Notes under the pieces: generated by a model
Database searches by the model: none
What the model was told of the DNA's origin: nothing
The model's input: the letters and a program-made list of their open reading frames with translations, nothing else
Program-made: the position numbers and the translations under genes
DNA from: Pontibaca salina
Lineage (GTDB): Bacteria > Pseudomonadota > Alphaproteobacteria > Rhodobacterales > Rhodobacteraceae
DNA: 61,599 nt
Assembly (NCBI RefSeq): GCF_016307205.1
Contig: NZ_JAEIJD010000013.1
Location: forward strand, 1-61,599
Reading direction: 5' to 3'
In this document: piece by piece, positions 26,114 to 34,632 of the stretch
Position numbering within the stretch: the first letter of the stretch is position 1
How the letters are laid out: the number at the start of each line of letters is the position of its first letter

Positions 26114-26220
26114 CCCCTCCGCCAGAAAACAATCGCGAACCCGAGACATGGCCCCTTTGCGGGCCTTTTTCTTTTTGTTTCAAAGGGGTTTAGTGCTTGC
26201 GAGCGCCCCTCAGAGACTGG
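26114..26220 (+). repeat. tRNA-Ser 3'-end-like repeat with terminator, copy 3
   Basis: About 105 bases that match 8360-8465 (roughly 85 percent by eye), starting CCCCTCCGCCAGAAAAC and including a terminator (GGCCC 26150-26154, GGGCC 26161-26165, then T-rich). It closes the metallopeptidase transcript. With copy 1 it brackets 17.7 kb that contains an intact integrase. Confidence 0.65.
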
Positions 26221-26841
26221 TGAAGTGCCCGAAAGTGATCTCTGACCGGCCCGCGGCGCTTTCCGAGCGCCCTTGCTCTTAAAAGGCTGCTCACAAAAAA
26301 ATGGCGCATTCGCAATGGCATGCTGATTTTCGGCAAGCGCCCTGTTCGAAACTGAAACCGGTGGCGCAGGTTACGAAACCGAAGGATGGTCGTGGGGCGG
26401 TCCGCGATATCATCCCGCAGGCTGTTCCCGGTGGCCGGTTGGAATACCACCGCGGCTTTTTGGTGTTCGACATCTTTCCGGTGTTTTTGAGCCTGTCGGC
26501 TAGCGGCGGATCGCCTCACACGACAACCCCTGATCGCCGCACACCAGCGCGTGCCCCACGGACCGCAGCAACAAGGCTGAACAAAGTCGATCCAGAAGCC
26601 TGACCAAGAAGACCACGACCATATCAGACTGGGAATCCTGTTCAGGCTTTCACACGGTCTGTGCCCTTTATGGATCGTTGCGCATTTGACACTCCAAACT
26701 CACCAAAATGATAAAAAGTTAATTAAATTCAAAATTTTATTGATTTTAAGTCCACCCCTTTTAGGCAGCTACGTGTCTCTGTCGTCCTAGGCCAGTGCAT
26801 CGGAATGCAACTCGGTTTCACCTTCAGGTAGCCAGTTAGGA
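26221..26841. other. Intergenic region before the autotransporter
   Basis: About 620 bases without a supported gene. Several open frames near 100 codons on both strands show no recognisable domain and no ribosome site. The last 150 bases are AT-rich (26690-26755) and probably hold the promoter of the autotransporter gene. Confidence 0.4.
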
Positions 26842-28887
26842 ATGAGCATAGTGCCTATAAAACTTACACACCCTTTCTTTCGAACCACGTCGGCAATACT
26901 GCCTGTTGTCGTGCTGCTGGGCAGTCCAGGGTGGGCGCAAGACGCGTTTCAAGATCTCGGCACGCTGGGTGGCTCTAGCTATGCACAGGCTGTATCGGCT
27001 GACGGCGCTGTCGTGGTGGGATGGAGTAAACTCGAAAGCGGTTCCGCCCGTGCGTTCCGCTGGGCCGACGGCAAGATGACCGATCTCGGCACGCTGGGGG
27101 GCAGTTATAGCGCTGCATACGCTGTCTCGGCTGACGGCGCTGTCGTGGTGGGCGAGAGTAACCACGAAAGCGGTTTCACCCTTGCGTTCCGCTGGGCTGA
27201 CGGCGAAATGACCGATCTCGGCACGCTGGGGGGCCGTAATAGCGCTGCATTCGCTGTCTCGGCTGACGGCACTGTCGTGGTGGGACACAGTGAATTCGAA
27301 AGAGGGAACTCCGATTACCGTGCGTTCCGCTGGGCTGACGGTAATTGGAGGAATCTCCAAACGCTGGGTGGCACTAATAGCACTGCAACCGCTGTCTCGG
27401 CTGACGGCGCTGTCGTGGTGGGATGGAGCCAGACAGCCAATTCAGGAACCCGTGCGTTCCGCTGGACCTTGGCTGACGGCAAGATGGCCAGTCTCGGCAC
27501 GCTGGGCGGCACTTGGAGCAGGGCACGCGGTGTCTCGGCTGACGGCGCTGTCGTGGTAGGCGAGAGCCAGACAGCCAATTCAGGAACCCGTGCGTTCCGC
27601 TGGACCTTGGCTGACGACGAGATGACCAGTCTCGGCACGCTGGGGGGTACTTGGAGCATTGCAAACGCTGTCTCGGCTGACGGCGCTGTCGTGGTGGGCC
27701 AGAGCTACATAGTTAACAATTCAGGAATCCATGCGTTCCGCTGGACTGACGGCAGTGGTATGAAAAGTGTCGCTGACTGGGTGGTCGAACAGGGCGATAC
27801 GGTTCCGCTAGACTATGTGTTGACTAAGGCTAGTGGCGTCAGTGCCGATGGCAAAGTGATTGTAGGCGACGGCAAGTTTGAGGGTAAAGATACCGTCTGG
27901 CTGGTGCGCGAAACCACCCCAACCACCCAAACCGGGTTCTTGCCCGACACGGCCGCGTTCAACCGTAGCATCATCCAGACCGGAAGTGCTGCCGTGAGTT
28001 CTGCGTTGGAGGCCACTGGCCTGGTACTCAACGGCGCGCACCACCGTACACTGCTGGATATCGGGGTTCAAACCACCCCCACCGGCTGGTTCGGCTGGAG
28101 CACGGCAGATGGCGCCAAAAACGACTACATTGATGCGACCACGACCCTGGCCGAAATCGGGGTTGGGCGTGACATCGGCAATTACCGCGTTGGTATTGCC
28201 ATGGGCGCCACCAAAACCCGCCAGAATTTGGATCTGGGGGGCAATGCCACGTTCGATGGCAATTATATCCTCGCCGAGGTTGATCACGCCTTTGAGCTTG
28301 CAGGCGGCAGCGCGATCCACGCCAGCCTGCTGGGCTATTATGCGGCGTTTGACTCAAGGCTGAACCGTGCCTACGCCAGCGGGGCAGGAACCGATATTTC
28401 CAGCGGCAGCCCAGATTTGAGCACAGCTGCGCTCAGGGCAAGAGTTGACTGGATCAACGCAACGATGATCGGAAGCGTTTCGATGTCTCCCTATGCTGCT
28501 TTGACGCTGACTAAGACGAGGGTAGACGCCTATACTGAAACCGGCGGAGCGTTTCCAGTACGCTACGATGCAGCCACAGCGACCACGCGCGATCTGCGCA
28601 TTGGCTCGGCCTTTACACTCAAGCCATCAGACTTGCTAAACTTGCGCATTGGTATCGAAGGGGTTCATCAATTCGAGAACGGGCTGGGCGCAGTCAATGG
28701 TGGGGTGATTGACCTCTACGCATTCAATCTTGCCGGAGAGAAACGGAAATCTACCTGGGCGCGGACCACCATCGACGTAGATTATGCGCTCTCCTCCACC
28801 TCAATGGTGACAGGGGGGCTAAGCTTGGCGACCCAAGGCAGTCAACCAACAATTGGTGCGACGCTTGGTCTGCAGGCTTCATTTTAA
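26842..28887 (+). CDS. HAF-repeat autotransporter
   Basis: A 681-residue outer-membrane protein. A signal peptide (AILPVVVLLGSPGWAQ) is followed by a passenger of about seven HAF repeats, residues 37-330, each with DLGTLGG, AVSADGAVVVG and AFRW, expected to form a beta-propeller-like fold at the cell surface. A linker around TGFLPDTAAFNRS leads to a C-terminal beta-barrel (residues about 400-681) that ends in Phe, the usual outer-membrane sorting residue. It is likely a surface adhesin or environmental-binding protein; the repeated units are close to identical in DNA, so length can change by slippage. Confidence 0.92.
   Translation: MSIVPIKLTHPFFRTTSAILPVVVLLGSPGWAQDAFQDLGTLGGSSYAQAVSADGAVVVGWSKLESGSARAFRWADGKMTDLGTLGGSYSAAYAVSADGAVVVGESNHESGFTLAFRWADGEMTDLGTLGGRNSAAFAVSADGTVVVGHSEFERGNSDYRAFRWADGNWRNLQTLGGTNSTATAVSADGAVVVGWSQTANSGTRAFRWTLADGKMASLGTLGGTWSRARGVSADGAVVVGESQTANSGTRAFRWTLADDEMTSLGTLGGTWSIANAVSADGAVVVGQSYIVNNSGIHAFRWTDGSGMKSVADWVVEQGDTVPLDYVLTKASGVSADGKVIVGDGKFEGKDTVWLVRETTPTTQTGFLPDTAAFNRSIIQTGSAAVSSALEATGLVLNGAHHRTLLDIGVQTTPTGWFGWSTADGAKNDYIDATTTLAEIGVGRDIGNYRVGIAMGATKTRQNLDLGGNATFDGNYILAEVDHAFELAGGSAIHASLLGYYAAFDSRLNRAYASGAGTDISSGSPDLSTAALRARVDWINATMIGSVSMSPYAALTLTKTRVDAYTETGGAFPVRYDAATATTRDLRIGSAFTLKPSDLLNLRIGIEGVHQFENGLGAVNGGVIDLYAFNLAGEKRKSTWARTTIDVDYALSSTSMVTGGLSLATQGSQPTIGATLGLQASF
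26985..27700 (+). repeat. In-frame tandem HAF-repeat DNA units
   Basis: Units of about 130-140 bases that share TCGGCTGACGGCGCTGTCG, at about 26993, 27125, 27257, 27395, 27533 and 27671. The two units around 27420 and 27560 also share an added stretch coding SQTANSGTRAFRW, a sign of recent duplication. Confidence 0.85.
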
Positions 28888-28913
28888 GCTCTCGGCGCAT
28901 TCAAGCAAAAGTC

Positions 28914-28944
28914 GCGACGCCAGCAGCACGCACGCTGGCGTCGC
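28914..28944. terminator. Hairpin after autotransporter gene
   Basis: A perfect 11-base stem GCGACGCCAGC / GCTGGCGTCGC with a 9-base loop, 27 bases after the stop codon. No T tract, but position and strength suggest the transcript end. Confidence 0.6.
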
Positions 28945-29024
28945 CTGTGATCTGAGTGGATGCGGTGGACACTATCTAGACGCGCAAGACAGCTTGACGG
29001 ACGCAACCATCACCACCGAGGGAA

Positions 29025-29096
29025 GAGCCGATCGCCGATAATGCAGCCGAGCAAGGCAAAGCTAAAAATCGCCGGGTCGAGATTATTGGGCAGTGA
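29025..29096 (+). pseudogene. OmpA C-terminal domain remnant
   Basis: The 23 codons EPIADNAAEQGKAKNRRVEI plus IGQ and a stop match the end of the OmpA peptidoglycan-binding domain. Nothing upstream continues the domain; it is cut off within the 440-base gap between autotransporter and next gene. The rest of this gap has a second frameshifted fragment (RRMLIEHIARLA near 29130) that was not identified. Confidence 0.6.
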
Positions 29097-29331
29097 AAAT
29101 ACTCGTTACGGGTTGAGGACATGCGCGATATCCGTCGCATGCTCATCGAGCACATTGCGCGCCTCGCCCCGAGGGCGGCACGCCGATCTTGACCGCCGAT
29201 ATGGGCGACGCGGTGGTGGGCGCGCTCGACGCGAGCCTCTGAGCGGACCCGAACGGCACCCGGCCCTTGACGAACCATGCGCATATTTGCTTTGACCGGC
29301 GGAGAAGTGTTTTTGTTCCGGGGGTTACGTC

Positions 29332-31371
29332 ATGCGCGCTTTGTCTTTTGTTCTCGGTTGCCTGATCGGCATTGGCGGCCTGTCCCTTCCTGTCGCGGCG
29401 CAGCGGGCCAACATCGCCGATGCGATCGTGGCGGAGACCACCGATTTCCAGATCATCTGCTTTACCAACCAGCCGTGCAACGCAAACGAAAAGGTCACGA
29501 AACCGCAGCGCGCCGCCGCCCAGCGTGGTCTGGAGGAACTGCAGAAGGCGCGCAACTGGCTCGAGGGCATGGGCTTTGACGTGGCGAACGCGAACCTGGA
29601 TCCGGGCACAGATGGCAAGAAGGCACTGCGCCTGCAATTCGACACCGCCACGCACGAGCGCCGCTGCGCCGGGATGGCGTACGCCTGCCGTGCGCTTAGC
29701 CTGCTCGACAAGGGCCGGGTGATCCTGCCCGTGGAATATGTCGACGGCCTCGCCGATGGCGGCACGCTGGTGCACGAATATGTGCACACGCTTCAAGCCT
29801 CGCGCGACGACGAGGGCGCGCATTGGCTCAACGAGATGGTGGCGACCGCCATCGGCTCGGCCTGGGTGCGCAAGCGGACCGGGCAGAACCGGGTTTACGA
29901 GCCGAAATACTCGATGGTTCTCGACCGCGAGTTCTGGGACGGGAACGACGATCCGGGCTATGGCAAGTGGGACTATGCGATCTCATTGGGAGAGAAGATC
30001 GGCAGCCAGGACGGCGTGGCCTATCTGGCGCAGGACAGGTTCATCAAGGCTGCCAACCATGCCGACCTGCGCAACGGAAACGGCATGACACTCTTTTACG
30101 ACACGGCACTGGTGGGCGACGCCACCTTTGACAAGGTCTTTCCGGACTATGTCGCGCGCTTTAATAACGTCGAGGACGACACCGCGCAACAGGACCGCAC
30201 CGGCAAGTATTTTTACTACGGTGATATCGCGAAACACGCGGTCGAGGTGACCTCGACGACCTTCACCCACGAGGACCGATTTGACGGCAAGGCGACCGCA
30301 TTCGCCGCGCATCCGATGCTGCTGTCGCTCAAGGTGACGCCGACCCCGGACACGCCCCCGTCCGAGAACATCCTGCTGGCAACGCTCGAGGTCACCGAGG
30401 CCGACGATCCGGGCAGCCTGACGCTGATCCGCGAACACCGGCTGGCGCAGGAGAAGCTGCGCGATTCCTTCCTGCTCGACGGCAACGATCCGCCCGAGGA
30501 ACTGGGTTTTTTCCGCGTGGCGAATACGCCCGCGCCTGACAGCACTGCGGATAACGGTTTCGTTCTGAAGGTGGAGACGCGCCCGGTGAGCTTCGATCCG
30601 CCCACCTGTTTCCAGGCTGGAAAGCCGTCCGAGATGACGATCACCGGCCTGCCCGAGGGCGGCGCCGACAACTGGCGGCTCAAGGTCGACAACGGCAGCG
30701 CGGAGGGCCGCACGATCACCCCCGCCAGGCCCGGCAAGATCGACGTGAAGGTCGAGATCGACAGTCCTGTTACCCGGCGCGAAACCGGGCTTGCCCCGAA
30801 GGCGCCGTCGAAAACGCGGGTGGATATCGGAACCTTCGACGTCGCTGCCAACGATTGCATGGTGCGCCTGACGATGGGGCCGGCGGTCATGACCTATGTC
30901 GCCGACGGCAGCTACACGGAGTTCAACACCCCCACTGGCGAAGCGATGTATATCAGCGCTTCGAACCTCGCCATGTGGCAGGGCGGTGGCTGGATGAACG
31001 TGCCGCCGCAGGCCAAGGCGATGATCCTCGGCGGCATGAAGCAGAACAATGCCGCGCTGCGCATGGAATTCCCGGGCGCGCATGACGACGAAGGCGATTT
31101 CATGTCGCAGATGCCAAAGATATTCGCCAAGCGGTTCGGCTGGGCGAACCTCAAGGGCACGCTTGCTCCCGGCGGCGGCACGCCCGAGCGCAAGCGCGCG
31201 CCCTGCCCAGACGGCGCCAGCGGGTGCAGCTCGATCGTCTTCTCGATGGAGGGCCACCCGGTGCCGGTCACCTTCGACGCGCAGAAGCGCCCGAAAGTGG
31301 TCACCTTCGAGGGGCAGGACATGGTCTTCCAGTACGGCACGTGGTCTGTGCGCCGCCCGCCAGGCTGGTGA
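29332..31371 (+). CDS. Secreted HExxH (gluzincin-like) protein, unknown role
   Basis: A 679-residue exported protein (signal peptide LSFVLGCLIGIGGLSLPVAA, cut near residue 24). The HEYVH zinc motif lies at residues 148-152 and NEMVATAIG follows with Glu168, a plausible third ligand, so a gluzincin-like peptidase domain is likely. The C-terminal half is beta-rich (TCFQAGKPSEMTITGLPEGG; IDVKVEID) with several Cys and no membrane anchor. The core 264 bases are duplicated at 20968. Substrate unknown; the protein could also be a non-enzymatic relative. The start ATG follows GGGGGTTACGTC. Confidence 0.8.
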   Translation: MRALSFVLGCLIGIGGLSLPVAAQRANIADAIVAETTDFQIICFTNQPCNANEKVTKPQRAAAQRGLEELQKARNWLEGMGFDVANANLDPGTDGKKALRLQFDTATHERRCAGMAYACRALSLLDKGRVILPVEYVDGLADGGTLVHEYVHTLQASRDDEGAHWLNEMVATAIGSAWVRKRTGQNRVYEPKYSMVLDREFWDGNDDPGYGKWDYAISLGEKIGSQDGVAYLAQDRFIKAANHADLRNGNGMTLFYDTALVGDATFDKVFPDYVARFNNVEDDTAQQDRTGKYFYYGDIAKHAVEVTSTTFTHEDRFDGKATAFAAHPMLLSLKVTPTPDTPPSENILLATLEVTEADDPGSLTLIREHRLAQEKLRDSFLLDGNDPPEELGFFRVANTPAPDSTADNGFVLKVETRPVSFDPPTCFQAGKPSEMTITGLPEGGADNWRLKVDNGSAEGRTITPARPGKIDVKVEIDSPVTRRETGLAPKAPSKTRVDIGTFDVAANDCMVRLTMGPAVMTYVADGSYTEFNTPTGEAMYISASNLAMWQGGGWMNVPPQAKAMILGGMKQNNAALRMEFPGAHDDEGDFMSQMPKIFAKRFGWANLKGTLAPGGGTPERKRAPCPDGASGCSSIVFSMEGHPVPVTFDAQKRPKVVTFEGQDMVFQYGTWSVRRPPGW

Positions 31372-31408
31372 CGGGTTTCGGTTTGAAACAGCTGGCATTC
31401 GGGGCTGT

Positions 31409-31496
31409 TAGCCGCCCAAAACCTGCCGGGTCGGCCTTGTTGCGCCGGATCAGAACTCGCAGCGTGCCATCGGTGCGAAACTCGATATGGTCGACG
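31409..31496 (-). pseudogene. Tyrosine integrase fragment fused to another scar
   Basis: Matches the integrase fragment at 17850-17940 and the intact gene (codons around DDIEFRTDGT and LIRRNKADPAGFGR). It is joined at about 31496 to a piece of the unknown gene found at 17005. Confidence 0.8.
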
Positions 31497-31640
31497 GTAA
31501 GGCCGAACGCACCCATCTTTCGAAGTTACACAAGCGGCTGGGTCTGAACGCAGATCTGCCGCGCGCCGCACCGCCCGAAAAGCCTGGCTGCGCTTTAGAA
31601 GCTAACCTTTCCGGAAACAAAGCCAAATGCCCGTATTGGC
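31497..31640 (+). pseudogene. Fragment of the 17005-type unknown gene
   Basis: Two separated parts match the gene at 17005-17580: KAERTHLSKLHKRLGLNADL (matching about 17270-17340) and then the 3' end and its flank (about 17540-17610), with the middle deleted. Shows that the integrase and this unknown gene travelled together. Confidence 0.75.
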
Positions 31641-32007
31641 TGAAGCCTCGTATAAGGAGTGACGCAAGCGATTGTTATTACCACTATTATGACTTACGCT
31701 CCATCAAGCCTCGTGCGCAAAGGCCCGATAACGTGTCATCGCGCCCTACCCTTGCCTTTGAACAATATCCGCCCATTCACGCCCTGCGACGGGCTTGTCA
31801 TTGCTTGTTGCGTATCGTCATGGGGTCGATTTTTGGTTAGTCGCCGGAGCTAAGCACTGCTCCGAAATCCCGCTGCCACCTCTGGTCGTTGGGCTGGGTC
31901 TGCTCGTGGCAGGGCTTGTGCAATCCGCAGTCGCTTCTGGAATGCGATATCACCGCAAGAGGGCTGACAAGCCGTAAGTTCCCTTGGCTTGCTGATGCCC
32001 TATTTCG
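31641..32007. other. Gap with GCAAAGGCCCG repeat copy 3
   Basis: About 370 bases without a supported gene between the scar and wzc. It contains the third GCAAAGGCCCGATAAC copy at 31717-31732. Small open frames show no domain. Confidence 0.45.
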
Positions 32008-34185
32008 TCAGTCCTCCCGCGCGGCATAGCTATATCGGTAGTTATAGGCATAATGCGCATCGCGACTGCCCACCACAGACGGGTCATAGCCGTTCAGCAC
32101 CGCACCGCTGATTTTGCTGCCAGCGGTCTCGAACATGCGGCGCACCGCCTCGACCTCGCCAATCGCAGTTTCCATATGGCGCACCACGATGATCGACGCG
32201 CCAGCGACACGGCTCATCACCACCGGGTCAGTGACCGCAAGGGCTGGCGGGCTATCAATGATGATCAGATCAAAATCGGCATCCAATCGCTCGATAAGCT
32301 CCGCAAAATCAGACCGCATCAAAAGCTCTGACGGGTTCGGCGGGAACCGGCCAGACGCAATAAACGAAAGGTTTTCCACTGGGCCGGGAACAAGCACATC
32401 CGCAAGGTTGCGCGCGCCTGACAACAATTCTGCAAGGCCCGCCCGGTTCTTTTCAACCCCGAAATACCGGCGCAAATATCCCCGGCGCAGATCCGCATCA
32501 ATAACGCAAACCTTCTGGCCGGCCTGCGCCGCAACCACCCCGAGGTTGACCGCCGTGAAACTCTTGCCGGTGCCGGGTGCGCTGGAGGTGAGCAAAACGG
32601 ATTTGGTCTTGGCATCAAGCATGCCGAAATGCAGCGACGTGCGCAGCGAGCGCAACGCCTCGATCACCAGATCATCGGGCCGCTCCAGCGCCATGATCGC
32701 CAGATCGCCCCGGGTCTTTCTGTGATTGACGGCTTCTTCAGAAAAATTGACCGTCGCGAAAACCGGAAGTCCGATTTGCTCAAGCTCCTCTCCACCGCGC
32801 ACGCCCCGGCGCAAAAGATGTCGCCCAAGGACAAGTCCGGTGCCCAGCATCAAACCCAGAAGCGCGCTGAGCGCCAGAATACGTCCGCGTCGCGGCGAGA
32901 CTGGCTGCGGGCTAACCTGCGCCGTATCGATGATCCGGACCGAGCCGATGCTGGACGCCCGCAGCACCTGAAGCTCCTGCACGCGATTCAGCAATTGCAC
33001 ATAAACCTGCTGGGCGACCTCGAGATTGCGGGTAAGGTTGAAAATTTCCTTTTGGGTTTCCGGAAGGCCGCCCGCTTCGACGCGTAAGTCGTCAAGCTGC
33101 TCCTCCAGTTTCGCGCGATTGGTCAAAAGCGCCTGATAAGTCGGATGGTTAACGGTGTACCGCTCTTTCAGCTGCTCTTCTTCGATAACCAGCGCGTTCA
33201 GCTTCTGCTCAATTTGTGTCACGCGCTCCAGCAACGCGCCCGTCTCATAGGTCAAATCCACGGATCGCTGCTGTTGACGGTAGCTGTTCAATTCATCCTG
33301 AGCTTCCACAACCGCCTGTTCAGCCTTGGGCATCTGGTCGGTGATGAACTCCAGACTGCGCTGTGCCTCGGCCGAGCTGCGCGACACGTTCTGCGCGACA
33401 TAGCTTTGGGCAATCGCATCAAGCACACGGACCGCATGCGAACGGTCGGTATCGTTCAGCTCGATCCGCAGAATCGAAGAATCGCGCGCGGTCTCGGTCA
33501 CGGAAAACCGCTCGCGCAGGTTTCTAATGACGGAAAGTTTCGGCTTCTTGATCACTTCGAACTGCCGCCCCGGTGCGCCACTCAGAGCATCTATTCGCAG
33601 CGCCAGACCAAGCGCATGGTCCACAAGACGCTGGCGGATCTCGCCGCGCAGGCGGCGCCCATCCGGCAGTTCAATCTGATAGGTGTCGCCCTCTTGCATC
33701 GTGACAATCAGCGGCAGATCAATCCAATAATCGGGAACGACCAGTTCGCCGATCTGAATTTCCTCACCGCCCCAAGCATAGGGTGCCAGACTATCCCAGC
33801 CCGGTTCCGGGATACCCAGACGGTGGAGCGCATCGCCCAAAATCGGCATCCGCCGGGGGCTCGCGATGACATCCAGCGCCAAATCGTCGACCACCTGCCC
33901 CAGAACCAGCCGCGATCGAAGAATTTCGATCTCCGTGGTGCTTGGCGAGACCGTCGACAATTGACCCAGCATTTCTGAAGGCAGCCCAAGACCGCTGCTC
34001 TTTTCTTCCAGTTGCAACAGACCGTCCGCCTTGTAGACCGGTGTTGCAATCAGGATGGCGAAAGCGCCCAGCGCGAGGGCAAACGCCGTGACAAGCCCAA
34101 TCCAAAGCTTGCCATTCCAGACAACTTCCAACAGCGCCATGAGGTCGATTTCGTCGTCATTGGCGATATGTGTTTCTGTGCTCAT
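32008..34185 (-). CDS. wzc: Polysaccharide co-polymerase/tyrosine autokinase
   Basis: A 725-residue inner-membrane protein. The N-terminal Wzz-type domain is framed by two membrane segments (LWIGLVTAFALALGAFAILIA and ILALSALLGLMLGTGLVLG); long periplasmic helices lie between. The C-terminal bacterial tyrosine-kinase domain shows Walker A SSAPGTGKS, VCVIDADLRRG (Walker A'), LIIIDSPPA (Walker B) and a tyrosine cluster at the end (YAYNYRYSYA, five Tyr). Autophosphorylation there, reversed by Wzb, controls polymer length and export. Start ATG 34185 overlaps the wzb stop by four bases. Confidence 0.95.
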   Translation of the reverse strand: MSTETHIANDDEIDLMALLEVVWNGKLWIGLVTAFALALGAFAILIATPVYKADGLLQLEEKSSGLGLPSEMLGQLSTVSPSTTEIEILRSRLVLGQVVDDLALDVIASPRRMPILGDALHRLGIPEPGWDSLAPYAWGGEEIQIGELVVPDYWIDLPLIVTMQEGDTYQIELPDGRRLRGEIRQRLVDHALGLALRIDALSGAPGRQFEVIKKPKLSVIRNLRERFSVTETARDSSILRIELNDTDRSHAVRVLDAIAQSYVAQNVSRSSAEAQRSLEFITDQMPKAEQAVVEAQDELNSYRQQQRSVDLTYETGALLERVTQIEQKLNALVIEEEQLKERYTVNHPTYQALLTNRAKLEEQLDDLRVEAGGLPETQKEIFNLTRNLEVAQQVYVQLLNRVQELQVLRASSIGSVRIIDTAQVSPQPVSPRRGRILALSALLGLMLGTGLVLGRHLLRRGVRGGEELEQIGLPVFATVNFSEEAVNHRKTRGDLAIMALERPDDLVIEALRSLRTSLHFGMLDAKTKSVLLTSSAPGTGKSFTAVNLGVVAAQAGQKVCVIDADLRRGYLRRYFGVEKNRAGLAELLSGARNLADVLVPGPVENLSFIASGRFPPNPSELLMRSDFAELIERLDADFDLIIIDSPPALAVTDPVVMSRVAGASIIVVRHMETAIGEVEAVRRMFETAGSKISGAVLNGYDPSVVGSRDAHYAYNYRYSYAARED

Positions 34186-34625
34186 TGTGCGTTTCCGTTC
34201 AGTCTCTCGGCCCAAGCCTCTGCAGCGCGGATGATTTGCTCAAAAACCTCTTGATGGAAACCTGGCGCCTTGCGAAACGGGTCGGCTATTCCCGCGCCGC
34301 CGCTCCAATGGTCAAATAGCATGATCTTGCCGGACAAATGCGGGGCCTTGCGGACTATCTCGTTACGATGACCTGTCTCCATCACCAGGATCAGATCATG
34401 CGCATTGGCCATTTCCACAGTAAATTGCTGTGCCACATGCCCAACCAATGAGACACCGCCCTGTGCAGCAATACCGGCGGCAACCTCGTCCGCAGGGTGA
34501 CCAACGAGCGCGCCAATACCGGCTGACTGCAGTTTCATATCAGGCAGACGCGATTTCAAGCTGCGTTCGCCAACCGGCGAACGGCAGATATTTCCCACAC
34601 AGACCACAAGAATTGACTTTATCAT
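34182..34625 (-). CDS. wzb: Low-molecular-weight protein tyrosine phosphatase
   Basis: A 147-residue phosphatase with the P-loop CVGNICRSP at residues 9-17 and the DPFRKAPGF segment holding the catalytic general-acid Asp near residue 115. It removes phosphate from the Wzc tyrosine cluster. Seven bases separate it from wza and it overlaps wzc by four bases, so wza-wzb-wzc are one operon. Confidence 0.95.
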   Translation of the reverse strand: MIKSILVVCVGNICRSPVGERSLKSRLPDMKLQSAGIGALVGHPADEVAAGIAAQGGVSLVGHVAQQFTVEMANAHDLILVMETGHRNEIVRKAPHLSGKIMLFDHWSGGAGIADPFRKAPGFHQEVFEQIIRAAEAWAERLNGNAQ

Positions 34626-34632
34626 GAAACGC

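Noticed and set aside
26301-26603. A 100-codon plus-strand frame in the gap before the autotransporter
   Set aside because: No ribosome site, no domain, and an overlapping frame of similar size on the other strand.
26985-27700. Regularly spaced repeats that could be taken for a CRISPR array
   Set aside because: The units are in frame, code for HAF repeats of an autotransporter and have no short unique spacers.
29983-31398. A 471-codon minus-strand frame opposite the secreted HExxH gene
   Set aside because: Composition is typical of antisense GC-rich DNA; the plus strand has a signal peptide and HEYVH.
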